A DNA stretch of 64,000 nt from Pseudomonas sp. (GTDB lineage: Bacteria; Pseudomonadota; Gammaproteobacteria; Pseudomonadales; Pseudomonadaceae), in contig NZ_JAUYNT010000029.1 in the NCBI RefSeq assembly GCF_030698175.1, forward strand, positions 62,001 through 126,000, read 5' to 3'. Shown here in pieces: positions 8,231 through 16,206 of this stretch. The translations under genes were made by a program, and so were the position numbers. Numbering within the stretch: the first letter of the stretch is position 1; each line of letters opens with the position of its first letter. The notes beneath the pieces were generated by a model. The model was not told the DNA's origin, ran no database searches, and was given only the letters and a program-made list of their open reading frames with translations.

Positions 8231-8310
8231 GCTTGCTTCGCGGATAAATCCGCTCCTACACAAGCCCGGCACCTGCAGAAGCTTTATTGGCTAGCCCCTG
8301 TAGGAGATCC
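8231..8310. repeat. REP-derived block right of the toxin-antitoxin pair
   Basis: Repeats the order found at 7285-7360: GCTTGCTTCGCGG, AAATCCGCTCC, ACA, AGCCCGGCACC, then CCCTGTAGGAG. The two copies differ by small insertions but lie in the same orientation and bracket the toxin-antitoxin operon. Confidence 0.65.
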
Positions 8311-8664
8311 CCCGTCGTCCAGACGCCGCGCTGTCGCGCAGCAAACTGGGGTTTGGGCTAGCGTTGAAGTGCGCGCGGGGCAGAGACCGTAAGCCGCACT
8401 GGTGTGACTGCACCCGCGTAGGAGAGTGGTCTGCACGGTATCGGCGTGGAGTCATTGTCGGCACAGCAAGCTGTGACCACGTATGGGAGAGTGAATCCTT
8501 TTTGCCGCCGTGTTCCCCGCATGTCTTGATCCTGAGAGTAGTAGTCGCACACACAACGGAAAGGTCTCCCGACCTTGCCATGCAATACTGCGCGAGACAG
8601 GTCGGGAATACAGGGCCAACAAATAATTTTATAAGAAAAAACAAGACCTTATATCTAGTTTGAT

Positions 8665-8700
8665 GGGAGCGGATTTATCCGCGATTGGTCGGTGCAGACA
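8665..8700. repeat. REP with GGTGCAGACA flank
   Basis: GGGAGCGGATTTATCCGCG followed by ATTGGTCGGTGCAGACA. It matches the second half of the repeat at 7351-7389 and the inverted copy at 12374-12411. Confidence 0.7.
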
Positions 8701-9065
8701 TGTCCCGCGTGGTTATTGGTTGGCAGTTCGGGCACCGCTGATGAGAGATGCGGGTTTCACCCATATATGGACTCCTCCCGTTTTGCCAGTGAAATGCGCA
8801 TCTAACAAACCTAAGTACGATTGCTTCCGTATATCCGGCTTCTGATGAGGCATTTGTGGCCTCGAGCCCTGATGAATATCCGCTCATGTGCGCCTGATCG
8901 CCCTAACGGCCTTGCTTCGCAGGGGGCCTACGGGTACCGCTGGTTTTTACACATGCCGGCTCGACCGGTTCGTCATCAATGCATGTCACTGTGCAATCGT
9001 GGTGGATGCTCCTGTACGGTTCAACCTGCGTTTACTGCGGTGCCATTTGCTATCGGTGCTGCTGA

Positions 9066-9874
9066 TCAACAAGGCTGATAGCTTTCGCCCTTGCTGAGGA
9101 TCGCCCAGATGATCCGGGCATTCTTGTTTGCCAAGGCGACCGTGGCAATGTTGGTGTTGCGTCGACACTGCACTTGCTGCACCCAGAGGCTGCGTCGGTC
9201 AGTCTTGTTTTTACAGGCCCTGAGTGCCGAACGGGCGCCGTGGATCAGTATGGTGCGCAGGTAGGTATCGCCCTTCTTGCTGATCGACCCCAGCTGATTT
9301 TTGCCACCACTGGAGTGCTGGCTGGGGACCAAACCGAGCCAGGCCGCGAACTTCCGCGCAGTGCTAAATTGCTTCGCATCGCCCACCGCCGCCACGATCG
9401 CTGTGGCGCTGATCGGGCCGATGCCCTCACTTTCAGCAGCCGCTTGCAGCGCTCATCGCTGCGGGCCTGGTGCTGCAGCACTTTGTCGAACCCGGACAGG
9501 TGCTCATCAAACCCGTGCAGCTCGTCTTGCAACCCTCTGAGTAACTCGCGCATCTCGCCCGGAAAACCGTTGTCGGGCGTTTCCAGGGACTGCTGCAGTA
9601 ACCGATGCGCGGCCGCAGCACCACGTTGGGCGATCACCAAACCAAACTCGCCGAGCAGCCCGCGAATCTCATTGACCAGCGCCGTACGCGCCCTGATCAC
9701 CCGGCTTCTAATTCGGTGCAGCGACTGAGCGGCCTGTTGCTCAGCCGTTTTAACCGGCACGAAACGCATGGTTGGCCGGCTGGCCGCCTCACAAATCGCC
9801 TCGGCATCGTTGGCGTCGTTTTTACCGCTCTTGACGTACGGCTTGACGAACTGCGGTGCAATTTCGCTTAAGTT
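9066..9874 (-). pseudogene. IS110-family transposase, 5'-truncated and frameshifted
   Basis: The minus strand encodes PQFVKPYVKSGKNDANDAEA, then ICEAASRPTMRFVPVKTAEQ, the hallmark of IS110/IS1111 DEDD transposases. After a long coiled middle it continues in another frame with KFAAWLGLVPSQHSSGGKNQ and LGSISKKGDTYLRTILIHGA, the C-terminal transposase_20 domain. One missing base near 9427 breaks the frame; inserting one base restores EGIGPISATAIVAAVGDAKQ. An in-frame TGA at 9875-9877 removes the N-terminal end with the first catalytic acidic residues. About 270 of the usual roughly 340 codons remain, so the element is inactive. Confidence 0.85.
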
Positions 9875-9957
9875 TCATTTGGACTTCTCCCTCTGGGATT
9901 GAGTGCTACACCTTCAGCCTGGCGCACTGACGCCGTAGGAGGGAGGAGTCCATTTCA
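9874..9957. repeat. Inverted pair of IS110-end-like sequences
   Basis: TTCATTTGGACTTCTCCCTC at 9874-9893 and, inverted, GGAGGGAGGAGTCCATTTC at about 9938-9956 are imperfect copies of each other. They lie just upstream of the truncated transposase and probably represent the end of the insertion sequence and a rearranged inner copy. Confidence 0.45.
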
Positions 9958-10295
9958 TTCTACGACTTCACGTTCATCGCTTTTTTTCGCTGCGCCCCAA
10001 GCCCTTGGTGCCGGCCTATTGCCATGGGTGAGGCGCTGGCGGCGCGCCCTGCGGGGACATTTAACCGCGGCTGAAAATGTTCGAATACGAACAGTCAGAT
10101 TCAAGAACGAACGGTCACCAGCCTTTAGTTAGGCATGCACCTGATCGCTTAGCGCTGATACTTTAGGTAACAATTAGCAGCATGAATGTAGCGCAATAAG
10201 TTGCCGCCGGCTCAGCAAGGCCGCGCTCACGAAGCACTTCTCGCCGCCCCCTATTCTTCTACCAATACCCTGGTCATGCGCCAGAAGGAATCGCC
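9958..10295. other. Intergenic region upstream of the lipid cluster
   Basis: No gene is seen. It contains two short direct repeats, ACGAACAGTCA and ACGAACGGTCA, about 20 bp apart near 10085-10112, and an AT-richer stretch at about 10155-10200. It should hold the promoter for the gene at 10296, but I cannot point to clear -35 and -10 boxes. Confidence 0.4.
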
Positions 10296-11066
10296 ATGCG
10301 CCTGTCTGCGCTGCTGTTGCCCCTGGTTTTTGCCTTACCCTTGATCGCCCAGGCGCAAACGGCTGAGCAGGTGGCCATTCGTGCGGACGACAATCTGCGC
10401 GGCTATGGCGATGTGCAGATGCAGCTGGAGATGACCCTGATCAGCCCCAGCGGCGAAACCGCTAACCGCAGCTTGCGGGTGCGCAGCCGTGAGGCCGACG
10501 CCGGCACCGATCAAACCCTGATGACCTTCGACACCCCGCGCGATCTGGCCGGCTCCGGGCTGCTCTCGCATAACCGGGCCAGTGGTGAAGACGAGCAGTG
10601 GCTGTACCTGCCGGCGGTGAAGCGGATCAAGCAGATCGGCGCCCGTAACAAGTCCGGGCCGTTCATGGGTTCTGAATTCGCTTTCGAAGATATTGTCACG
10701 CCCTTCTGGCAAAAGTTTCACTATCAGTCGCTGACTGAAGAGAGCCTGGACGGCCTGCCCTGTTTCACCCTGGAGCGGATTCCCAACGACAGTTACTCGG
10801 GCTATACCCGCCAGCGCCTGTGGATCGACAAGGAGCAGTACCTGATCCGCCGCATCGAGTATTTCGACCGCAAAAATGCCTTGCTGAAAACCTACAACGC
10901 CACGGATTTCCAGCAATACGCCGGTCAATACTGGCGGCCGGGGCAGATGCTGATGGTCAACCAGCAGACCGGCAAACAGACTCGCCTGCAGTGGCGCGAC
11001 TTCAGCTTTCACGGCGGCCTGAGCGAGCGTGACTTCAGCCAGAACGCGCTGCTCCGTGTTCGCTAA
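10296..11066 (+). CDS. LolA-like periplasmic lipid/lipoprotein-carrier protein
   Basis: 256 residues with a clear signal peptide (MRLSALLLPLVFALPLIAQA, cleavage after AQA). The mature part matches the outer-membrane lipoprotein-sorting (LolA_like) family that usually sits beside MMPL exporters: LRGYGDVQMQLEMTLISPSG, SGLLSHNRASGEDEQWLYLP, VKRIKQIGARNKSGPFMGSE, FAFEDIV. This fold carries acyl chains through the periplasm. A good AAGGA site precedes the ATG. The next gene begins inside its last codons. Its position next to an outer-membrane protein and, further on, an RND exporter suggests it ferries the cluster's product across the periplasm; that is inference. Confidence 0.8.
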   Translation: MRLSALLLPLVFALPLIAQAQTAEQVAIRADDNLRGYGDVQMQLEMTLISPSGETANRSLRVRSREADAGTDQTLMTFDTPRDLAGSGLLSHNRASGEDEQWLYLPAVKRIKQIGARNKSGPFMGSEFAFEDIVTPFWQKFHYQSLTEESLDGLPCFTLERIPNDSYSGYTRQRLWIDKEQYLIRRIEYFDRKNALLKTYNATDFQQYAGQYWRPGQMLMVNQQTGKQTRLQWRDFSFHGGLSERDFSQNALLRVR

Positions 11067-12339
11067 CAGGGCCAGTCGCCTCGCCGTCGCCCTGCTCGCT
11101 TTACTGCCCAGCCTGGCGGCCCAGGCACTGGAGCAGCGCTACGAGTTGAGTCTGGAACTCTGGGGTTTCGCTGACGAGGGCGCTCAGGGTCAGGCCCAGA
11201 GCGATACCTCGCTGAGCCTGCTGGGTGAGTTCTGGCACGACCTCGACAACGGTAGCGATCGCTTCGTCCTCAGTCCCTTCGTGCGGGGCGACAGCCGCGA
11301 CGCCGAGCGCAGCCATTTCGATCTGCGCGAGGCCAGCTGGAACCATCTGGGCGATGGCTATGAGCTGCGCAGCGGGATTCGTCAGGTGTTTTGGGGCGTC
11401 ACCGAAGGCGTGCATCTGGTCGACATCATCAACCAGACCGACCAGCTGGAAAGCCTCGACGGCGAGCAGAAGCTCGGCCAGCCGATGATCAACCTGGCGT
11501 TTGAGCGCGATCAGCAGATGCTCGATCTGTTTCTGCTCACCGGCGCCCGTGAACGACGCTTCCCCGATGCCGGCGGCCGGCTGCGTTTGCCGCTGTTGGT
11601 GGATGAGGACCTGGCCAGCTATGAGTCTGCGCGCGGCAACCACCGCCTGGATTTGGCCGCGCGCTGGCAGCTCAACCTGCCGGCCCTGCGCCTGGGCCTC
11701 AGCGGTTACTCCGGCACCGCCCGTGAGCCGGAACTGCTGCCGGTGGTTGACTACAGCCAGCTGCTGTTCAGTGACGGCCAGCTCAGCGGCTTCGCCCCCG
11801 GCTATGAACCGGTGCTGGCGCCCTACTACCCGCTGATTAATCAGCTGGGGCTGGACCTGCAGGTTACCCAGGGCGATCTGCTCTGGAAGCTGGAGGCGAT
11901 CCAGCGCAATGGCGGTCTGGAGAATTACCAGGCCGCCGATGCCGGGCTGGAATACACCCAGGTCGGCGCCTTCGACAGCCAACTGGATCTGGGTTGGCTG
12001 GCGGAATACCTCTACGACAGCCGTGATGAGCGGGCCACCGGGCCGTTCGAGCACGACATTCTGCTGGGCTGGCGCTTGGCCTTTAACGATGCGGCCAGCA
12101 GCAGTCTGCTGACCAGCGTGATTGTTGATCGCGACAGCGGCGAGCGGCTGTTCAGCGTCGAGGCCGAGCGGCGGCTCAGCGATGAGCTGTTGCTGGCGCT
12201 GGAGCTGCGGGTGTTCGCCAATGGCAGCCAGCAGCCGCAGAGCGCCGTCGAGTTCCTGCGCAGCGCGGACCCGCAAAACAAGTTGCGGCCCTTGCTGCAG
12301 GACGATTTTTTACGCCTGGAGTTGAGTTGGTTTTTGTAG
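11056..12339 (+). CDS. Predicted outer-membrane beta-barrel protein of the lipid cluster
   Basis: About 427 residues with a signal peptide (LAVALLALLPSLAAQALEQR). The mature part is rich in alternating polar/hydrophobic strands with aromatic belts (ELRSGIRQVFWGVTEGVHLV, DIINQTDQLESLDGEQKLGQ) and ends LRLELSWFL, a C-terminal strand like those of outer-membrane barrels. It resembles the DUF1302-like or porin-like partners of LolA-like/MMPL systems, but I cannot name a family with certainty. The start is uncertain: an ATG at 11029 would overlap the previous gene by 38 bp, and a GTG at 11056 by 11 bp; the latter leaves a tighter signal peptide. Confidence 0.65.
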   Translation: MFANRASRLAVALLALLPSLAAQALEQRYELSLELWGFADEGAQGQAQSDTSLSLLGEFWHDLDNGSDRFVLSPFVRGDSRDAERSHFDLREASWNHLGDGYELRSGIRQVFWGVTEGVHLVDIINQTDQLESLDGEQKLGQPMINLAFERDQQMLDLFLLTGARERRFPDAGGRLRLPLLVDEDLASYESARGNHRLDLAARWQLNLPALRLGLSGYSGTAREPELLPVVDYSQLLFSDGQLSGFAPGYEPVLAPYYPLINQLGLDLQVTQGDLLWKLEAIQRNGGLENYQAADAGLEYTQVGAFDSQLDLGWLAEYLYDSRDERATGPFEHDILLGWRLAFNDAASSSLLTSVIVDRDSGERLFSVEAERRLSDELLLALELRVFANGSQQPQSAVEFLRSADPQNKLRPLLQDDFLRLELSWFL

Positions 12340-12373
12340 GGCTTTAGCTCGCCACGGGGCCTGAGGGTTGTGC

Positions 12374-12650
12374 TGTCTGCACCGGCCAATCGCGGATAAA
12401 TCCGCTCCTACGGGACGTGGTCAGCCGGGGGAATAGGCCAGGTGTAGGAGCGGCCTTGGCCGCGAGAGTTGTGGTGCTGGATAGATCCAATCGCGGATAA
12501 ATCCGCTCCTACGGGGCGTGGTCAGCCGGGGGAATAGTTGCAGCTGCGCAGCCAGATGTAGGAGCGGCTTTAGCCGCGAAGCGAACCAAAGGGCGCTGCA
12601 GATTCGGCAGAGATAACGCCGGTCGCGGCTAAAGCCCCTCCTACAAGGGG
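12374..12650. repeat. REP cluster with a 101-bp tandem period
   Basis: Five REP-type units lie between the outer-membrane protein gene and the exporter gene. A 49-bp block (starting AATCGCGGATAAATCCGCTC and ending GAATAG) occurs at 12388-12436 and again at 12489-12537 with one mismatch. Each copy is followed by an inverted REP unit (GTAGGAGCGGCCTTGGCCGCG near 12446, GTAGGAGCGGCTTTAGCCGCG near 12560), and a further unit is near 12624. This is a BIME-like arrangement. It may end or attenuate transcription between the first two genes and the rest of the cluster. Confidence 0.85.
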
Positions 12651-12789
12651 TGTGAGTCGCTGGAGGATTTTTGCAAGCAACACCAAAACGACCGGGCGTG
12701 CTTTGACGCTGCCGGTTCTGCCACCGCCCACCCATGCCAAGGGCCGCCCAGACGCTGCCTTAGTCACCTGAACCGCAAGAGGCTTTGAG

Positions 12790-15225
12790 ATGAACCCTGA
12801 TATCGACGCTAGCCTGGCAAAGCCGCGCCCTGCGGGCAGTTGGAGTGAACGGCAGATCGACAAGCTGTCGCGCTGGATAGTCGGCCATCCGCTGCTCTCC
12901 ATGCTGTTCGGTTTGTTGCTGGTGGTTGCCGGTGCCGGCGGCTTGGGTGGTTATCACTATTCGCTGGATCATCGGGTGTTTTTCAGCGCGGAAAATCCGC
13001 AGCTGCAGGCCTTCGAGAAGCTGCACCAGGACTACGCGAAAACCGATGCGGTGATCATCGCCCTGGCGCCGCAAGCCGGTTCGGTATTCACCCGCGAGTT
13101 TCTCGGCGTGCTGCGGGACCTGACCGAAAAAAGCTGGCAGCTGCCCTACTCCCAGCGGGTCGAATCGCTGACCAACTTCCAGCATGTGCAGGTGGCGGGC
13201 GACAGCATCGAGACCGCCGATCTGGTGGCCGAGCCGGCCAAGCTGGACGCCGCCGCCCTGGCCGAGATCCGCCGCGCCGCCCTGGCCGAGCCATTCCTGG
13301 TCAATGCCCTGGTCAACCCCGAAGGCACTGTTGCCGGGGTGCGGGTGACCTTGAATATGCCGGGTATCGATCAGATCAAGGAAGTGCCCGAGGTGGTATT
13401 CGCCATCCGCGCCCTGGTCGCCGAGCTGCAAAAAGCCCATCCGGATATCGAGGTGCACCTGGCCGGGCAGACCATCGCCAACCAGGCCTTCCCGGAGGAA
13501 TCCCAGGCCGATGCGGTGCGCGTCTGGCCCTGGTTTATGCTGACCATGATGCTGCTGTTGGTGTATTTCTTTCGCAGCGTCAAAGCCATGCTGGTGACCT
13601 TTGTCGCCTGCCTGCTGGCGGTGTTCGGCGGCGCCGGGGTGATCGGTTTCTTCGCCCCGACCATCAACGATTCGGTGATAGTGGCGCCGATCATGATTCT
13701 GTCCATGGCCTTCGCCGACGGCATTCATCTGGTGGTCAACTGGATTCAGGGCATGCACGGCGGGCGCGACAAACGCACGGCCATGGTCGACAGCCTGCGC
13801 GCCAATATCGGCGCCATGAGCGTGACCTCGCTGATGACTGCGGTGGGTTTTTTGACCCTGCATTTCAACGACTCGCCGCCGTTTCGGGTGATGGGCTATA
13901 TAGTCGCCGCCGGGGTGATCTTCGCCCTGCTGATCACCCTGTTTATCACCGCGCCGCTGCTGGCCATATTGCCGGGCCAGGCACCGAAAAAAATCTCCCC
14001 GTTGATGAGCGCAGACTCGCCACAGATGGGCCGCCTGGCCGATTTTGTGATCAAGCGTCGCTACCCGATTTTCGCCACCCTGTTGCTGCTGGCGGGCCTG
14101 CTGATCAGCTGTGTGCCGCGCAATCAAATCAACGACGACATAGTCAAGTACTACACCCCCAACACCACCTTTCGCCAGGACATGGAGTTCGTCAATCAGC
14201 ACCTGACCGGCATCGCCGAACTCAACTATTCGTTGCCGGCCGGCGGCCCCGAGCAAATCAGCGATCCGGCCTACCTGAAGACCGTCGATGCCTTCCAGCA
14301 GTGGCTGAAGACCCAGGGCGAGGTGACCCAGGTCAACTCCCTGGTGGACATCATCAAACGGATGAATCAGGTGATGCATGGCGACGATCCGGCGTTTTAT
14401 CGCATCCCCGATTCCCGCGAGGAGATTGCCCAGTACCTGCTGCAATACGAGCTGTCGATGCCTTTTGGCATGGACCTCAATTACCTGATCCGCTTCGACC
14501 GCTCCGAGTCGCGGGTACGGGTCGCGGTCGGCACCTCCAGCGGGCAGCGGATCATCGCCGTGGATGCCGCCGCCAAGGCCTGGCTGCAACAACATGCGCC
14601 GGCGGCCATGCAGGTTGAAGGTGCCTCGCTGTCGCTGATGTTCGCCCATATCGGCGAGCGCTCGATCACCGGCATGTTCGGCGGCATGCTCGGCTCGCTG
14701 CTGATGGAATCGCTGTTCGTCATGCTGGTGTTCGGCGCCTGGCGTCTGGGGCTGGCCAGCTTTATCGGCAACCTGATCCCGATCGGCATGGCCTTCGGCG
14801 CCTGGGCCTTGCTCAACGGCAATATCGACCTGGGCCTGACCGTGGTGTTGGGGATTTCCTTCAGCGTGGTGGTGGACGACACCATCCACTTCATCAGCAA
14901 ATACGAGCACGCCCGCAAGACCGGACTGGGGCCGGAAGACGCCATCCGCGCGGCCTTTCGCAACGTCGGCTTCGCCCTGCTGACCACCACTCTGGTACTC
15001 GGCCTGGGCTTCGCCTGGCTGGCCAACTCGGCGATCCAGATCACCGTGAACACCGCCGTGGTCATCGTCATCACCATCGCCTTCGCCATGCTGGTGGACC
15101 TGTTTCTGCTGCCGATCATCTTTCTGTTTATCGATAAGCGCGACATGTCTCTGGCGGTCGCCGCTGACAGCGCTGTACCGCCGGTAGCTCCGGCAGCCAC
15201 TCCCTCAATTCCCTCCGTTTCCTGA
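12790..15225 (+). CDS. MMPL/RND-superfamily lipid exporter
   Basis: 811-residue inner-membrane protein with the two-fold RND/MMPL layout: one helix near residues 35-55, a periplasmic loop, five helices around residues 240-400, one helix near 430, a second loop, and five helices around residues 620-780. The GxxxD-type motifs are seen as MSMAFADGIHLVVNWI and, in the second half, SFSVVVDDTIHFISKYEHA. At about 800 residues it is shorter than AcrB and in the range of HpnN/MMPL lipid exporters. GAGG precedes the ATG. The next gene starts 11 bp after the stop. Its neighbours, LolA-like and outer-membrane proteins before and lipid enzymes after, point to export of a lipid. Confidence 0.85.
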   Translation: MNPDIDASLAKPRPAGSWSERQIDKLSRWIVGHPLLSMLFGLLLVVAGAGGLGGYHYSLDHRVFFSAENPQLQAFEKLHQDYAKTDAVIIALAPQAGSVFTREFLGVLRDLTEKSWQLPYSQRVESLTNFQHVQVAGDSIETADLVAEPAKLDAAALAEIRRAALAEPFLVNALVNPEGTVAGVRVTLNMPGIDQIKEVPEVVFAIRALVAELQKAHPDIEVHLAGQTIANQAFPEESQADAVRVWPWFMLTMMLLLVYFFRSVKAMLVTFVACLLAVFGGAGVIGFFAPTINDSVIVAPIMILSMAFADGIHLVVNWIQGMHGGRDKRTAMVDSLRANIGAMSVTSLMTAVGFLTLHFNDSPPFRVMGYIVAAGVIFALLITLFITAPLLAILPGQAPKKISPLMSADSPQMGRLADFVIKRRYPIFATLLLLAGLLISCVPRNQINDDIVKYYTPNTTFRQDMEFVNQHLTGIAELNYSLPAGGPEQISDPAYLKTVDAFQQWLKTQGEVTQVNSLVDIIKRMNQVMHGDDPAFYRIPDSREEIAQYLLQYELSMPFGMDLNYLIRFDRSESRVRVAVGTSSGQRIIAVDAAAKAWLQQHAPAAMQVEGASLSLMFAHIGERSITGMFGGMLGSLLMESLFVMLVFGAWRLGLASFIGNLIPIGMAFGAWALLNGNIDLGLTVVLGISFSVVVDDTIHFISKYEHARKTGLGPEDAIRAAFRNVGFALLTTTLVLGLGFAWLANSAIQITVNTAVVIVITIAFAMLVDLFLLPIIFLFIDKRDMSLAVAADSAVPPVAPAATPSIPSVS

Positions 15226-15236
15226 CAAGGACCGTT

Positions 15237-16196
15237 ATGCACACTCTTGCCCTAACTAACGCCTCACCCTTCGCCAGCCGCTTCCTGGCTTGGCTCAAGG
15301 AACGTTTCCCCTTCGCCAACGCCCTGCTGTTTTTCATCCTCTACCTGGCCACCGCCGCCGTGGCCCGCGCCAGCCAGACCGGCAGCATCGACCTGAGCCT
15401 GCAGGACCTGCTGAGTTGCCTGATCACCTGGTCGTTCTTTCTGCTGCTGCGGGTGCTGGATGAGCACAAGGATTATCAGCTGGACTGCCAGAACCATCCG
15501 CAACGGGTGCTGCAAAGCGGGCTGATCAACCTCGGTCATCTGAAACTCGCAGGGGTGCTGGCGGTGGCCGCGCAATTGCTCTGGTCGCTGTGGCTGGATC
15601 GCGGCATCGGCCAGGTGACCCTAGCCTGGGTCGCGCTGCTGGTCTGGACCGGGCTGATGGCCAAGGAGTTCTTTATTCCCGCATGGCTCACCCGCCACCT
15701 GACCTGGTACGCGGTGTCGCACATGCTGGTCATGCCGCTGATCGTCTGGTGGCTGGCCAACCTGGCGCAGCCCGGCTGCAGTTTGACCCCGCAACTGCAG
15801 GTGATGATGGCCCTGGCCTTCGTCAGCGGCTTTTGTTTTGAGATCACCCGTAAGACCAAGGGCCCGGAAGAAGAGCGCGACAGCATCGAGTCTTACTCGC
15901 GGATTTTCGGCACTCGCGGCTCGGCCCTGGTGGTGCTGCTCTTGGTCAGCGCCATGACACTGAACCAGTTGTGGCTGATCCAGCTGCTGCTCGGCCAGTT
16001 GCCGATCTGGGCCTTGCTGGTACTGCTGGCCTTCTACGCCTTGTCCGTGCGCCAACTGCTGGCTTTTATCCGCGCGCCCTCGGCGGCCTTGCGTGGCAAA
16101 AACGAAGCCTGCGTCGCCCTGACCATGCTGGCCGGTTACGCCGTGTTGATCGCCGTGGTGGTGATCGAGCATGGCCTGTCTACTTATCTGATCTGA
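15237..16196 (+). CDS. UbiA-superfamily prenyltransferase (membrane)
   Basis: 319 residues with eight or nine membrane helices. The first aspartate-rich motif is LRVLDEHKDYQLD followed by HPQRVLQSGLI, as in UbiA enzymes (D-x3-D-x3-D and the conserved P-R-x-L-x-x-G). The second motif region is FEITRKTKGPEEERDSIESY, followed by SRIFG, close to the E/D-rich loop and YS-x-x-x-G of the family. Members move prenyl groups onto aromatic rings, haem, sugars or glycerol phosphate (archaeal DGGGP synthase). The acceptor is unknown. The following gene starts 10 bp downstream after GAGGAAG. Within this cluster I infer an isoprenoid lipid intermediate as donor or acceptor. Confidence 0.8.
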   Translation: MHTLALTNASPFASRFLAWLKERFPFANALLFFILYLATAAVARASQTGSIDLSLQDLLSCLITWSFFLLLRVLDEHKDYQLDCQNHPQRVLQSGLINLGHLKLAGVLAVAAQLLWSLWLDRGIGQVTLAWVALLVWTGLMAKEFFIPAWLTRHLTWYAVSHMLVMPLIVWWLANLAQPGCSLTPQLQVMMALAFVSGFCFEITRKTKGPEEERDSIESYSRIFGTRGSALVVLLLVSAMTLNQLWLIQLLLGQLPIWALLVLLAFYALSVRQLLAFIRAPSAALRGKNEACVALTMLAGYAVLIAVVVIEHGLSTYLI

Positions 16197-16206
16197 GGAA
16201 GCGAGC

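Larger units (their letters stand above)
8124..9060. other. About 0.9 kb without a recognisable gene
   Basis: No reading frame here has convincing codon use or a recognisable family; the longest frames (about 117 residues) are low-complexity, Arg/Ser/Cys-rich and lack ribosome sites. The stretch contains a run of nine G at about 8141-8149, REP-like pieces at 8231-8310 and 8665-8700, and an AT-rich patch near 8620-8660. Together with the pseudogenes on either side it looks like decayed mobile or accessory DNA. Confidence 0.6.

Noticed and set aside
8291..8644. Minus-strand frame of 117 codons as a small gene
   Set aside because: No ribosome site, Arg/Ser/Cys-rich composition and no family motif. 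I also considered a group II intron remnant but found no convincing domain V or reverse transcriptase motif.
8799..10133. Integron attC-like cores (ATCTAAC near 8799, ATTTAAC near 10059, GTTAGGC near 10127) around an IS110-type element, which is a known attC targeter
   Set aside because: The cores do not pair with each other, no L'/L'' inner arms could be found, and no integrase gene is visible. Seven-base degenerate cores occur often by chance.
12760..14910. Minus-strand frame of 716 codons
   Set aside because: It lies wholly opposite the MMPL exporter, is rich in His, Gln and Gly as expected of GC-rich antisense frames, and has no ribosome site or family motif.
12790..15225. Hopanoid exporter HpnN
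   Set aside because: The protein is of the same superfamily and size range, but no squalene-hopene cyclase or other hpn gene is nearby.
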